From contig NZ_JRAO01000020.1 of assembly GCF_000768875.1 (NCBI RefSeq), positions 1-44,110 of the forward strand: 44,110 nt of DNA, in the 5' to 3' direction. Under the pieces are notes generated by a model. The model did no database searches, was not told the DNA's origin, and saw only the letters and a program-made list of their open reading frames with translations. Numbering within the stretch: the stretch's first letter is position 1; each line of letters starts with the position of its first letter. The position numbers and the translations under genes were made by a program. Source of the stretch: Porphyromonas sp. COT-239 OH1446 (lineage in GTDB: Bacteria; Bacteroidota; Bacteroidia; Bacteroidales; Porphyromonadaceae). Positions 25,177-34,035 of this stretch are shown here, piece after piece.

Positions 25177-26004
25177 ATGAGCATCTTAGAGAGTATTATC
25201 CTCGCCATCGTCGAGGGGCTCACCGAGTTCCTGCCCGTATCCTCTACGGGCCATATGATCCTAACCGAGGGGCTGATGGGTATGCAGAGCTCAGCCTATC
25301 TGTCCGCCTTCACTGTGATGATTCAGTTTGGGGCTATCCTCTCCGTACTGGTAATCTACCTGCCTCGCTTCTTGCGCTTCGGCAAGGATCAGGAGACTCA
25401 GTACTATGGCCTTAGTGGCTTCAATCTCTACTGGCTGATGTTCATCGGATGTATCCCTGCAGCCGTCATGGGTCTGATGCTCGAGGAGTATATCGATGCT
25501 CTACTCGGTAGGGTCGAGGTCGTGATCGCCATGCTCTTCCTCGGGGGGATCGTGATGCTCTTCATGGATAAGCTGCTGGCCAAGGACAAGCCCCAGAGGG
25601 TTACCCCCCTCAAGGCTGTCATCATCGGTTGCTTCCAGTGCTTGGCCATGATCCCAGGGGTGTCTCGTTCGATGGCCACGATCCTGGGAGGAATGCAGCA
25701 GGGGCTGACCAGGCAGCAGGCGGCGGAATTCTCCTTCTTCCTGGCCATCCCCACCATGTTCGGGGCTACTGCTCTGAAGGCCTACAAGCTCCACAAGGAG
25801 TTCGGTATGGCGATCTTTGCGGACAACTGGCAGACGCTGCTCGTGGGCAATGTCGTAGCCTTTGTCGTTGCCCTCCTGGCCATTAAGTTCTTCATCGGTG
25901 TGGTTACTCGCTATGGCTTCAAAGCCTTTGGCTACTACCGCATCGTCATCGCTATCGTATTTGCCCTCATGCTTCTTTTGGGCGTTCCCATCGAGCTGCA
26001 GTAG
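25177..26004 (+). CDS. uppP: Undecaprenyl-diphosphatase
   Basis: 275 residues, a polytopic inner-membrane BacA/UppP enzyme that recycles undecaprenyl pyrophosphate to the monophosphate carrier for cell-wall synthesis. The first signature ExxTEFLPVSSTGH gives E13, E17 and H26. The second, PGVSRSMATI, gives catalytic R164. It also confers bacitracin tolerance in other bacteria. It starts 6 bases after the DUF3098 gene. Confidence 0.96.
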   Translation: MSILESIILAIVEGLTEFLPVSSTGHMILTEGLMGMQSSAYLSAFTVMIQFGAILSVLVIYLPRFLRFGKDQETQYYGLSGFNLYWLMFIGCIPAAVMGLMLEEYIDALLGRVEVVIAMLFLGGIVMLFMDKLLAKDKPQRVTPLKAVIIGCFQCLAMIPGVSRSMATILGGMQQGLTRQQAAEFSFFLAIPTMFGATALKAYKLHKEFGMAIFADNWQTLLVGNVVAFVVALLAIKFFIGVVTRYGFKAFGYYRIVIAIVFALMLLLGVPIELQ

Positions 26005-26007
26005 AGG

Positions 26008-26736
26008 ATGAAGCATTGTACCCAAGAGCTCGATCTCAAAGAGGGAGCTACGATCTACCTGCACAAGCCCCTCGGCATGAGTTCATTTGGTCTCGTGCAT
26101 CGCTTCCGCTATGCGGCTTGTCAACACTTAGGTATCAAGAAGCTCAAGGTCGGCCATGCAGGCACCCTCGACCCCCTGGCCACAGGGGTGATGATCCTCT
26201 GTACTGGGGGGCATACTAAGCGCATTGAGATGCTCCAGCAGGGTAGCAAGGAGTACATCGCCGAGATCCGTCTCGGGCAGACGACACCAACCTTTGACCT
26301 GGAGAGTGAGCCCGATGCCCTCTATCCGACCGAGCACATTACGCCCGAGGCTGTGGTTGAGGTCCTCAAGAGCTTCGTCGGGGAGATCGACCAGGTACCG
26401 CCTGCCTTCTCGGCCTGCAAGGTCGATGGCAAGCGAGCCTACGACCTGGCCCGCAAGGGTCGAGAGATCGCCCTCGAGCCCAAGCGCATCCGTATCGACG
26501 AGATAGAGCTCCTCGAGTGTCAGTTGCCCGTTATCCTCATCCGAGTGGCTTGTGGCAAGGGAACTTATATTCGCTCGCTGGCTCGAGACATTGGCTTTGC
26601 CCTCGGCTCTGGAGGCCACCTCATCAGCCTCGTCCGTACCCGAGTAGGAGAGGCCCGACTAGAGGACTGCCTAAGCCTCGAGGAGGTAGGCGACTTCCTC
26701 TCTCGCTGCGTGCCTGTACCTCAGCCCAAAGGATAA
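26008..26736 (+). CDS. truB: tRNA pseudouridine-55 synthase
   Basis: 242 residues. TruB converts U55 in the T-loop of tRNAs to pseudouridine. The catalytic aspartate is D55 in GHAGTLDPLATGV, and the KPLGMSSFGLVHRFR and GTYIRSLARDIG motifs are present. It is at the short end of the family because the C-terminal PUA-like extension is minimal, as in other Bacteroidota. It starts 3 bases after uppP. Confidence 0.95.
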   Translation: MKHCTQELDLKEGATIYLHKPLGMSSFGLVHRFRYAACQHLGIKKLKVGHAGTLDPLATGVMILCTGGHTKRIEMLQQGSKEYIAEIRLGQTTPTFDLESEPDALYPTEHITPEAVVEVLKSFVGEIDQVPPAFSACKVDGKRAYDLARKGREIALEPKRIRIDEIELLECQLPVILIRVACGKGTYIRSLARDIGFALGSGGHLISLVRTRVGEARLEDCLSLEEVGDFLSRCVPVPQPKG

Positions 26737-26781
26737 CACAACAAACAATTAATCAAGAACGAATTAGAATACATATAGAGC

Positions 26782-27831
26782 ATGAAGCTATCTCAATTCA
26801 AATTAGACATTCCCGAGGCCTTGATCGCTAAGAAGCCAGCCTATTTCCGTGATGAGTCTCGTATGATGGTGCTCAACAAGACCACCGGAGAGATCGAGCA
26901 TCGTATCTTCAAGGAGATTCTAGACTACTTCGGCAAGGACGACGTCTTTGTCTTCAACAATACCCGTGTCTTCCCAGCCCGTCTCTACGGTAACAAGGAG
27001 AAGACCGGAGCGCAGATCGAGGTCTTCCTCCTGCGTGAGCTCAATAGCCAGTTCAAGCTCTGGGATGTACTCGTAGATCCTGCCCGTAAGATCCGCATTG
27101 GGAACAAGCTCTATTTCGGCCAAGATGACAACCTTGTGGCCGAGGTGATAGACAATACGACCTCTCGCGGTCGTACGCTGCGCTTCCTCTTTGACGGGAC
27201 GCATGAGGAGTTTAAGCGTACGCTCTTCTCTCTGGGCGAGACCCCTCTGCCCAAGTATATGGAGCGCAGTCCAACGGCTGAGGACGCAGAGCGTTATCAG
27301 TCTCTCTTCGCCACCGAAGAGGGGGCTGTCGTAGCCCCTGCGGCGAGTCTGCACTTTAGCCGAGAGCTCCTCAAGCGTATGGAGATCCGAGACATCCGCA
27401 AGGCCTATCTGACGGTACATAATGGCCTCGGTAACTACAGAGACATTGACGTTGAGGATCTGACCAAGCATAAGATGGAGAGTGAGCAGATGATCGTCGG
27501 ACGAGAGGCCTGCCAGATTGTTAATGAGGCCAAGACACATGATCATAAGATTTGTGTCGTTGGTACCTCTGCTCTCAGAGCCATGGAGACTGCCTCGAGT
27601 ACTGAGCACCGTCTCAAGGAATATGATGGATGGACAAACCGATTCATCTTCCCTCCATACGACTTTGCCATCCCTACCTCGCTGGTAACGAATTTGCATA
27701 TGTCCAAGTCCACCCTGCTGATGATGACTGCGGCTTTTGGAGGCTATGATCACGTCATGAATGCCTATGCTGTAGCCATTAAGGAAAAATATCGTTTCGG
27801 GGCCTATGGAGATGCCATGCTCATCATCTAA
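26782..27831 (+). CDS. queA: S-adenosylmethionine:tRNA ribosyltransferase-isomerase
   Basis: 349 residues. QueA makes epoxyqueuosine from preQ1 at the wobble base of tRNAs with GUN anticodons. Matching segments include [15 protein letters not shown], [25 protein letters not shown] and [12 protein letters not shown]; the last usually reads GAVAAPTAGLHF, a small variation. The stop codon TAA (27829-27831) overlaps the Shine-Dalgarno-like sequence of folK. Confidence 0.93.
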   Translation: MKLSQFKLDIPEALIAKKPAYFRDESRMMVLNKTTGEIEHRIFKEILDYFGKDDVFVFNNTRVFPARLYGNKEKTGAQIEVFLLRELNSQFKLWDVLVDPARKIRIGNKLYFGQDDNLVAEVIDNTTSRGRTLRFLFDGTHEEFKRTLFSLGETPLPKYMERSPTAEDAERYQSLFATEEGAVVAPAASLHFSRELLKRMEIRDIRKAYLTVHNGLGNYRDIDVEDLTKHKMESEQMIVGREACQIVNEAKTHDHKICVVGTSALRAMETASSTEHRLKEYDGWTNRFIFPPYDFAIPTSLVTNLHMSKSTLLMMTAAFGGYDHVMNAYAVAIKEKYRFGAYGDAMLII

Positions 27832-27844
27832 GGAGGGGCTCTCT

Positions 27845-28324
27845 GTGAAGCATAGCCTATACCTCTCGTTGGGCAGTAACCTGGGGGATCGAGTCCAGCT
27901 CCTATACAGTGCGATCCGTCTGCTCGAAGAGCAGGTGGGCCGGGTGGAGCGTATCTCCGAATTTGTTGAGACCGAGCCTCTTGGCTTCACCTCTAGCAAT
28001 TGGTTCATGAATGCAGCCCTGAGGGTCGAGACCGAGCTCGAACCGATGCAGGTGCTCGAGCGCACCCAAGCCATCGAGCAGGCCCTAGGCCGACGGCACA
28101 AGAGCGTGGATGGTGTCTACAGCGATCGCCCTATCGACATCGACCTCCTGCTCTACGACGAGCTTGTCCTCGAGGGCAATAGGCTCTCGCTGCCACACCC
28201 ACGGATGCATTTGCGCCCCTTCGTCCTAGAGCCTCTGTCCGAGATCGCCCCAGAGCTCAGGCATCCTCTGCTGGGCAAGAGCATTGCCGAGCTGAGGCGT
28301 GAGCTACAGGGGCATGTAGCCTAA
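27845..28324 (+). CDS. folK: 2-amino-4-hydroxy-6-hydroxymethyldihydropteridine pyrophosphokinase
   Basis: 159 residues from GTG 27845. HPPK transfers pyrophosphate from ATP to the pterin in folate synthesis. Visible motifs are LSLGSNLGDR at the N-terminus, ETEPLGFTSSNWFMNAAL, and the RPIDIDLLLYDE block with the Mg-binding aspartates, then LPHPRMHLRPFVLEPL. GTG is chosen over the in-frame ATG at 27806 because the upstream choice overlaps queA and adds a non-homologous tail. An AAGGAGG at 27830-27836 lies 8 bases before the GTG, a strong ribosome-binding site that is unusual for this phylum. Confidence 0.9.
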   Translation: MKHSLYLSLGSNLGDRVQLLYSAIRLLEEQVGRVERISEFVETEPLGFTSSNWFMNAALRVETELEPMQVLERTQAIEQALGRRHKSVDGVYSDRPIDIDLLLYDELVLEGNRLSLPHPRMHLRPFVLEPLSEIAPELRHPLLGKSIAELRRELQGHVA

Positions 28325-28348
28325 TCCTTGCGAGATATAGACAAAGAG

Positions 28349-28387
28349 TTAGCCCCAAGACCTCTCTAGGAGAGGTCTTGGGGCTAA
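28349..28387. terminator. Bidirectional terminator between folK and the Bax-inhibitor gene
   Basis: TTAGCCCCAAGACCTCTC (28349-28366) pairs perfectly over 18 bp with 28370-28387 around the loop TAG. Confidence 0.85.
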
Positions 28388-28415
28388 TAGATTTATGCTC
28401 TATGAGATCAGTGCT

Positions 28416-29135
28416 CTACTCCCTGCGGCCCATGAAGCGCAGCAGGAAGATGAAGAGGTTGATGAAGTCGAGGTAGAGGGTGAGTGCCCCCAGGATGGCT
28501 ACCTTCTTGGTATCGTCGCTGTCCTCGTAGGTATTGACGAAGAGACGCTTGATCTTCTGCACATCGTAGGCTGTTAGACCGACGAAAACCAATACCCCTA
28601 CGGCGGAGATGACGAGGCTCATAAGGCTAGAGCCCACGAACATATTGACCAGCGAGGCAATGATGAGCCCGATGAGGACCATAAAAAGTAGGTTGCCCAT
28701 TGAGGTCAGGTCTCTCTTGGTGATGTAGCCGTAGATCGCCATGGCGGAGAAGGTGGCTGCCGTTACGAAGAAGGTCTCGGCAATGGACTGCGCCGTATAG
28801 ACGAGGAAGATCGGGCTCAGCGTTACCCCATTGAGCACCGCATAGGCGGCGAAGAGGGCTGTGGCCGTCATGAAGGACATGCGGGCAATACGGGCCGAGA
28901 GGAAGACCACAAGGGCAACCTCGGCGATGATGAGCCCGAGGAAGAGCCCTCGGCTGCTGGCGATGGAGTAGAGCAGGTCTACATTCTTGAAGAGTAGGAG
29001 GCTGGTTAGCCCTGTAATACCGAGGCCTATAGCCATCCAGAGGAAGACGCGCTGCATGAGCGTACGCTGTAGGCTAGCGTCTTGGATGACTGTATAGCCC
29101 CTAGAGTGGTCGATTGGATACTGTTCGTTGTTCAT
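28416..29135 (-). CDS. Bax inhibitor-1/YccA family membrane protein
   Basis: 239 residues from ATG 29135; the frame is open further upstream, but the extra residues are unrelated and would swallow the promoter at 29167-29174. Seven hydrophobic helices run from about residue 25 to the end, with the family C-terminus LYLDFINLFIFLLRFMG holding a conserved Asp in the last helix. Relatives act as pH-sensitive Ca2+ leak channels or, in E. coli YccA, as inhibitors of the FtsH protease. Which applies here cannot be said. Confidence 0.93.
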   Translation of the reverse strand: MNNEQYPIDHSRGYTVIQDASLQRTLMQRVFLWMAIGLGITGLTSLLLFKNVDLLYSIASSRGLFLGLIIAEVALVVFLSARIARMSFMTATALFAAYAVLNGVTLSPIFLVYTAQSIAETFFVTAATFSAMAIYGYITKRDLTSMGNLLFMVLIGLIIASLVNMFVGSSLMSLVISAVGVLVFVGLTAYDVQKIKRLFVNTYEDSDDTKKVAILGALTLYLDFINLFIFLLRFMGRRE

Positions 29136-29166
29136 TGACTTGATCGTTAATAATGTTTCTTGCAGA

Positions 29167-29174
29167 CAAAGATA
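29167..29174 (-). promoter_or_regulatory. Promoter -7 element of the Bax-inhibitor family gene
   Basis: Minus-strand TATCTTTG matches the consensus, 31 bases upstream of the chosen start at 29135, and supports that start. Confidence 0.6.
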
Positions 29175-29248
29175 GGCAAATTCCTCTCGAGAGCCTCTCT
29201 GTGGCGAATGAGCCGTGCTCGGGTGAGTGGCTATTCGGGAGAAATGAC

Positions 29249-29256
29249 TACCTTTG
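29249..29256 (+). promoter_or_regulatory. Promoter -7 element of the tRNA-Arg gene
   Basis: TACCTTTG matches the consensus and lies 30 bases before the tRNA 5' end, leaving room for a short 5' trailer. Confidence 0.55.
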
Positions 29257-29286
29257 CGCCAGCTCCCCGACATGGGAATAGCCAAG

Positions 29287-29360
29287 GGCTTGGTAGCTTA
29301 GTTGAATAGAGCGTCAGATTCCGGTTCTGAAGGTCGTGGGTTTGAGTCCCACCCAAGTCA
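29287..29360 (+). tRNA. tRNA-Arg (anticodon CCG)
   Basis: A 74-base cloverleaf. The acceptor GGCTTGG pairs with CCAAGTC with one G-T wobble; D-stem GCTT/GAGC; anticodon stem TCAGA/TCTGA with loop TTCCGGT giving anticodon CCG (reads CGG); T-stem GTGGG/CCCAC with loop TTTGAGT; discriminator A at 29360. The CCA end is not fully encoded. Confidence 0.95.
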
Positions 29361-29376
29361 CATCGTACAAATGAGA

Positions 29377-29412
29377 GGGTGTAGCATCGATGGCTACACC
29401 CTTATTCTTTTA
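29377..29412 (+). terminator. Intrinsic terminator after the tRNA gene
   Basis: GGGTGTAGC (29377-29385) pairs with GCTACACCC (29393-29401), followed by the T-rich TTATTCTTTT. It lies only 17 bases before the next start codon, so the next gene must use a promoter elsewhere or read-through. Confidence 0.8.
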
Positions 29413-29428
29413 TGAAAGAGGTATATAG

Positions 29429-29848
29429 ATGGCAGAGATCAGAGTAGATAAATGGCTGTGGGCCGTTCGGATCTTCAAGACCCGATCGCTAGCTACCGAT
29501 GCCTGCAAGAAGAATAGGGTGAGCATCAATGGCACTCCTGCCAAGCCTGCCCGTACGCTGCGCCTGGGCGATGTGGTCTCGGTGCGTAAGCCGCCGATAG
29601 AGTACTCGTTTCGAGTGCTCGGGCTGCTGAACAATCGTGTCGGGGCTAAGTTAGTGCCCGAATATATGGAGAATGTTACCCCACGGGAGCAGTACGAGAT
29701 CTTGGAGCTACAGAGGCTCTCGGGCTTTGTCGATCGGGCCAAGGGACTTGGCCGTCCGACGAAGAAGGAGCGTCGAGACCTGGATCAGTTCGCCGACGAT
29801 CTGCCCTCGGGGATGGATCTCTTCGACTGGGATGAGGACTGGGACTAA
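29429..29848 (+). CDS. S4-domain RNA-binding protein (Hsp15/HslR-like)
   Basis: 139 residues. The S4 domain covers residues 4-60 with RVDKWLWAVRIFKTRSLAT and KKNRVSINGTPAKPARTLRLGD, closely matching Hsp15. In E. coli Hsp15 binds 50S subunits carrying stalled nascent chains. A C-terminal extension (KGLGRPTKKERRDLDQF then an acidic tail) is like that in Bacteroidota members. It opens a run of same-strand genes to pabC. Confidence 0.92.
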   Translation: MAEIRVDKWLWAVRIFKTRSLATDACKKNRVSINGTPAKPARTLRLGDVVSVRKPPIEYSFRVLGLLNNRVGAKLVPEYMENVTPREQYEILELQRLSGFVDRAKGLGRPTKKERRDLDQFADDLPSGMDLFDWDEDWD

Positions 29849-29890
29849 GGCCTCGCTCCGCTATCAGGATCAACCAATACCGTTACCATA

Positions 29891-31369
29891 ATGAGTTTCA
29901 GATCTTTCATGCTCAAGTCTCATCGCTGGCTAGGCGTGGTGATGAGCATCTTCTTCGTCATGTGGTTCACCTCTGGCCTCGTGCTGGTCTATCATAGCTA
30001 TCCCTCCTACCATCGGGGGGAGCAGACGAAGCACCTCCTACCCCTTAGGCCCGAGATGCTGCCTAGCGACTCGAGCCTCTCTGCCCTGAGACTGCGCCTG
30101 GATAGCCTCTACGAGGGCAAGCCCTACACGCTAGGGCTTGAGGCCAATATCTACCACGGGGTCTATGCCTCGGTCGCTGTGGGTAATGCCCGAGCAGAAC
30201 GTTTGAGCCTCGAGGGAGATACGCTCACGAGGCCTATGGTCGATCGGGCTCTGCTCGACCGAGTGGCCTCGCTCTGGTCCGATCGCATCGAGCGGATCGA
30301 CACGATCACAGATCTAGACCAGTGGACGCCCTTTAGCCGCCTGGAGCGGGAGCTCCCCTTCTACCGCCTCAGCCTCGAGCAGGAGGGTCGTGAGGTCTAT
30401 GTCAGCTCGGTCGATGGGCGGGTCATCACGGAGCATACCTCGAGCGAACGCCTCTGGGCCTGGTTGGGGGCTATCCCCCACTGGGTTTACTTCACCTGGC
30501 TACGTCGCCAGGCTGATCTGTGGATTTGGGTCATCATTGTTCTTGCAGGTATCGGGGTGCTGATGGTGCTTACGGGTATCTATGTCGGTATAGATGTCTA
30601 CCGTCGGAGCAAAGGGCCTCGAGGATATCGCTCCCCTTACAAGAAGCGTAGCTACTACCTGCATCACGTCCTCGGATTGCTCAGTGGGATCTTCATCTTT
30701 GGCTGGATCTTTAGTGGTCTCATGTCAGTGGTAGACCTGCCCGAGTGGATGACGGGCAGCCGTGATGGCAGCATGCAGGAGCGTCTCGAGCAGCACACCC
30801 TGCCACAGGAGCAGTATCAGAGCTTACCGCTGGCTCAGATGCTTGCTGAGCATCCAGAGACTCGCTCGCTACGCTGGCGTTCGGTAGCGGGACGTCCCTT
30901 CGTTGAGCTCATGCAGCCCGAGGGTGAGCTTTTGTGCTATCGAGCCGATCGCTATCCGGAGGTCGGGCTGGCCCTGAGAGAAGCTGAGGTGCTCGACTAT
31001 ATCCGTCGAGCCCGAGGGGAAGAGTTTGCCTACCAAATCGAGCTGATGGAGCAGTACGATGGCTACTATGTCGATCGTCATGGTCGCCTGGCTCTACCTG
31101 TATACCGAGTGGATATAGACGACCCTGAGCGGCATGCAGCCTATCTGAACCCCGAGACGCTGGAGCTGCGCCTCGTGGATCATGGCCGACGCCTCGGTAG
31201 CTGGTTCTTCTCTAAGCCTCATGCCCTACGCTTTGCCTTCCTCGCTGAGCGTCCCTGGTTGTGGACTCTGACCATGTGGTCACTTATGCTCTTGGGGTTG
31301 GTGGTCTCGGTTACAGGCCTTATGCTCAGCTACAAGGCGGTCCGTCGTAGTTGTCGAAGAAGAAAATAA
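29891..31369 (+). CDS. PepSY-associated membrane-helix protein
   Basis: 492 residues. The N-terminus SHRWLGVVMSIFFVMWFTSG is the classic PepSY-TM first helix. Further hydrophobic helices occur at about 212-238, 258-283 and 460-485, with large periplasmic loops between them that contain the PepSY-like repeats. Conserved His in the first helix (HRW) and in LHHVLGLLSG suggest haem or metal contact. Relatives are often linked to iron uptake or act as ferric-reductase-like proteins. No iron-transport gene is adjacent, so the role is unclear. Confidence 0.88.
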   Translation: MSFRSFMLKSHRWLGVVMSIFFVMWFTSGLVLVYHSYPSYHRGEQTKHLLPLRPEMLPSDSSLSALRLRLDSLYEGKPYTLGLEANIYHGVYASVAVGNARAERLSLEGDTLTRPMVDRALLDRVASLWSDRIERIDTITDLDQWTPFSRLERELPFYRLSLEQEGREVYVSSVDGRVITEHTSSERLWAWLGAIPHWVYFTWLRRQADLWIWVIIVLAGIGVLMVLTGIYVGIDVYRRSKGPRGYRSPYKKRSYYLHHVLGLLSGIFIFGWIFSGLMSVVDLPEWMTGSRDGSMQERLEQHTLPQEQYQSLPLAQMLAEHPETRSLRWRSVAGRPFVELMQPEGELLCYRADRYPEVGLALREAEVLDYIRRARGEEFAYQIELMEQYDGYYVDRHGRLALPVYRVDIDDPERHAAYLNPETLELRLVDHGRRLGSWFFSKPHALRFAFLAERPWLWTLTMWSLMLLGLVVSVTGLMLSYKAVRRSCRRRK

Positions 31370-31384
31370 CCTTGCTCTTTTCTT

Positions 31385-32320
31385 ATGTCCAAGAAGTCCA
31401 ATAAGAAGCTCGCAGCCCTGCCTCCGCTGGGTTTGCTGCTCATCCTCCTGCTAATCAACTACTACAAGGGCTCGACCCCTGACAGACCCTCGGCCGATGC
31501 CCCAGGGCCCGAGCCTATGCGTGAGGTCGCAGCCCCCTCGGCCTGGGAGCCTCGGGGGGAGATCATCCGAGGCGATACGAGCCTCTTGGAGCTGCCTCGG
31601 CTCTCGGGGGGCAACCACAACTACTTCATCACCCACCGAGCCTCGGGGGAGGTCAATTACTCCCTGGAGTATGACACGGAGCGCAGGCATGCTCGCTGGG
31701 TTTGCTTCCGCTTCGACCCTCGGACGAGCCCCACGGCCGAGATCGGGCGGACGAATGCCTGGGCCTGGGATCCTGACCTGCCTGCCCGCTACAGCACCGA
31801 GACGTGGTTTAGGGGTAGTGGCTATAGCCGAGGCCATCTAGTAGCCTCGGGAGATAGACAATACAGCGTAGAGGCCAACGAGCAGACCTTCTACTACTCG
31901 AATATGAGTCCCCAGCTACAGAGCCACAATGCGGGTATCTGGGCTCGCCTCGAGCAACGAGTACAGAAGTGGGGACGCAAGGGCTCGATGCATGATGTGC
32001 TCTATGTAGCCAAGGGGGGCACGATCGCCGACGGGCAGATAGAGCCCGAGCGGATCAAGGGGATGATGGTCATCCCTCGCTACTACTGGATGGCCCTGCT
32101 GCTCGAACGAGAGGGGCAGTACCACAGCATTGCCTTCCTCACCGAGCATAGGGAGTACGAGCGTAGCGAGCACATCCGAGACCTAGCTCTCTCGGTCAAT
32201 GCGCTGGAGCAGTTCACGGGGCTAGACTTCTTCTACCACTTGCCAGACGAGATTGAAGAGGCCGTAGAGGCTGAAGACCCTCAGGCGAGACTTGCCCGAC
32301 AGCTATGGTGGAGCCATTAG
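31385..32320 (+). CDS. Membrane-anchored DNA/RNA non-specific endonuclease
   Basis: 311 residues. A hydrophobic helix at about 12-27 (ALPPLGLLLILLLINYY) anchors or exports the protein. The NUC1-type His-Me finger domain has SRGH at 148-151 (usually DRGH; catalytic H151), then FYYSNMSPQ with metal ligand N173 and N182-x3-W186-x3-E190, as in the family. It should cut both DNA and RNA outside the cytoplasm, for nutrient scavenging or extracellular DNA breakdown. The D-to-S change before RGH is frequent in Bacteroidota members. Its last 16 bases overlap pabB. Confidence 0.9.
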   Translation: MSKKSNKKLAALPPLGLLLILLLINYYKGSTPDRPSADAPGPEPMREVAAPSAWEPRGEIIRGDTSLLELPRLSGGNHNYFITHRASGEVNYSLEYDTERRHARWVCFRFDPRTSPTAEIGRTNAWAWDPDLPARYSTETWFRGSGYSRGHLVASGDRQYSVEANEQTFYYSNMSPQLQSHNAGIWARLEQRVQKWGRKGSMHDVLYVAKGGTIADGQIEPERIKGMMVIPRYYWMALLLEREGQYHSIAFLTEHREYERSEHIRDLALSVNALEQFTGLDFFYHLPDEIEEAVEAEDPQARLARQLWWSH

Positions 32321-33321
32321 CCGCTCTCGAACCCTCGCCCCAGGTGCGAGCGACACTCGATCGAATGAGTGAGCTGGGGCGTGCGGGTAGACCCTTCGTC
32401 TTTGCCCTAGACTTTGAGCTACAGGAGGCTCTGCTCTGGGATGAGCCCGAGAGCTATCCGCTCTGTCGGATCGGTTCGCTCTCGACCCAGCCAAGGGGTA
32501 GGGGTGGGGAGGTCTCGTCGCCTGGCCCTCGTCCCCGTCTTGAGGGGCTTGAGCCCGAAGGCGAGGCTCGCTACCGCCGCCGCTTCGATCGGGTGCATGA
32601 GGGCCTTAGGCGTGGGGATAGCTTCCTGTGCAATCTGACCATCAGCACCCCTCTCCTGGGCGACCTCAGCCTCGAGCGGATCTATGCCCATTGTCCTGCA
32701 CCCTACAAGCTGCTCCTACCCGGACGCTTTGTGTGCTTCTCCCCCGAGACCTTCGTGCGCATCAGCCCGACGGGGCGGATAGCAACCTATCCGATGAAGG
32801 GGACGATCGACGCCTCTCTGCCCGAGGCAGCCGAGCGGCTGCGCTCCGACTACAAGGAGGGCTGTGAGCATCATACCATCGTCGATCTGATGCGCAATGA
32901 CCTCAACCGCATTGCTCGAGAGGTACGGGTCGAGCGGTTCAAGTACCTCTCTGAGATCGAGACCGACCGTGGACGGATCTTACAGATGAGCTCGGAGGTC
33001 GTTGGGCAGTTGCCCCTAGACTGGCCCGCCCATATCGGTAGCCTGCTGCTCTCGCTCCTGCCTGCGGGTTCGATCTCGGGAGCACCTAAGGAGCGCACCT
33101 GTCAAATCATTCGAGAGGCCGAGGGAGCTCCTCGAGGCTTCTATACGGGCATCTTCGGCTACTTCGATGGCCAGGAGCTCGAGAGTGCTGTGTTGATCCG
33201 ATTCATCGAGCAGCGGGACGAGGGGAACTTCGTCTTCCGCTCGGGTGGAGGCATCACGATCAACAGCCAAGCCGAAGAAGAGTATCGGGAGTGCCTGACG
33301 AAGGTCTACCTGCCCCGATAA
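32305..33321 (+). CDS. pabB: Aminodeoxychorismate synthase component I
   Basis: 338 residues, chorismate-binding fold. It makes 4-amino-4-deoxychorismate for folate. The key lysine is K165 in PMKGTID (PIKGT in E. coli PabB), which favours PabB over isochorismate or anthranilate synthase. DLMRNDLNRIA, GSISGAPK (255-262) and GFYTGIFGYFDG are intact. It is shorter than the E. coli protein because the N-terminal part is trimmed, a common form in Bacteroidota. PabC follows after 28 bases, making a two-gene p-aminobenzoate unit; no pabA glutaminase is seen here. Confidence 0.92.
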   Translation: MVEPLAALEPSPQVRATLDRMSELGRAGRPFVFALDFELQEALLWDEPESYPLCRIGSLSTQPRGRGGEVSSPGPRPRLEGLEPEGEARYRRRFDRVHEGLRRGDSFLCNLTISTPLLGDLSLERIYAHCPAPYKLLLPGRFVCFSPETFVRISPTGRIATYPMKGTIDASLPEAAERLRSDYKEGCEHHTIVDLMRNDLNRIAREVRVERFKYLSEIETDRGRILQMSSEVVGQLPLDWPAHIGSLLLSLLPAGSISGAPKERTCQIIREAEGAPRGFYTGIFGYFDGQELESAVLIRFIEQRDEGNFVFRSGGGITINSQAEEEYRECLTKVYLPR

Positions 33322-33349
33322 CCTTCATGCACACATTACCCACAGACTT

Positions 33350-34006
33350 ATGCACAGACTGCCGCTACTCGAGACCCTTTGCCTCAGAGGGGGTGTATTG
33401 CAGCTCGAGGAGCGGCATCGCTATCGTATGCTCTCCAGTCTCAATACCTTGGGACTAGGTGCCTCGCCCATATCCCGTTGGCTCGAGAGACACCACCTCG
33501 AGGAGGATGAGGGGGTCGCACGACTCATGGAGTTATGCACATCCGCTGTGGATAGTTATCGACTACGCCTCTCGTACGACGCCTCGTCCCTCCTGCCCCT
33601 TGGTTGCTCGCCCTATATCCCTAGACAGGTGAGGTGGCTACAACCCATCCGACTGGCCGAGGGCTTCGACTATGCGCTCAAGTCTAGCAATCGGGTCTAC
33701 TTCGAGCAAGCGAAGCAGAGCCTCCCGCCCGATGTCGAGCCGCTCTATTATCGGGCCGATGGTAGTCTCTCGGATACGAGCTACACGAATCTCATCCTGG
33801 AACTGGAGGAGGGGCTCTATACTCCCGAGCGTCCTCTGCTCGAGGGGGTGCAGCGGGCGGATCTCCTGGCTCGAGGCCTCATCCAGGCTCATCCGCTCGA
33901 TCTCGAGGATCTCTACCGAGCCCGAAGCGTTCGCCTCATCAATGCCATGATGCCTCTCGAGGACTGTATTACCCTATCGAGTGAGCAGGTCCTTACTCCC
34001 CTCTAA
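33350..34006 (+). CDS. pabC: Aminodeoxychorismate lyase (PLP class IV)
   Basis: 218 residues, short member of aminotransferase class IV. K111 (YALKSSNR) fits the PLP lysine. The block DGSLSDTSYTNLIL corresponds to the family pattern where a glutamate usually stands at the position of D142, a conservative swap. RPLLEGVQR matches the LLPGITR loop. With PabB immediately upstream, the lyase role (4-amino-4-deoxychorismate to p-aminobenzoate and pyruvate) is the best reading; branched-chain aminotransferase is less likely given the small size. Confidence 0.85.
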   Translation: MHRLPLLETLCLRGGVLQLEERHRYRMLSSLNTLGLGASPISRWLERHHLEEDEGVARLMELCTSAVDSYRLRLSYDASSLLPLGCSPYIPRQVRWLQPIRLAEGFDYALKSSNRVYFEQAKQSLPPDVEPLYYRADGSLSDTSYTNLILELEEGLYTPERPLLEGVQRADLLARGLIQAHPLDLEDLYRARSVRLINAMMPLEDCITLSSEQVLTPL

Positions 34007-34035
34007 TCCGTTTATCTCCTTTGTCATTTGCATTG

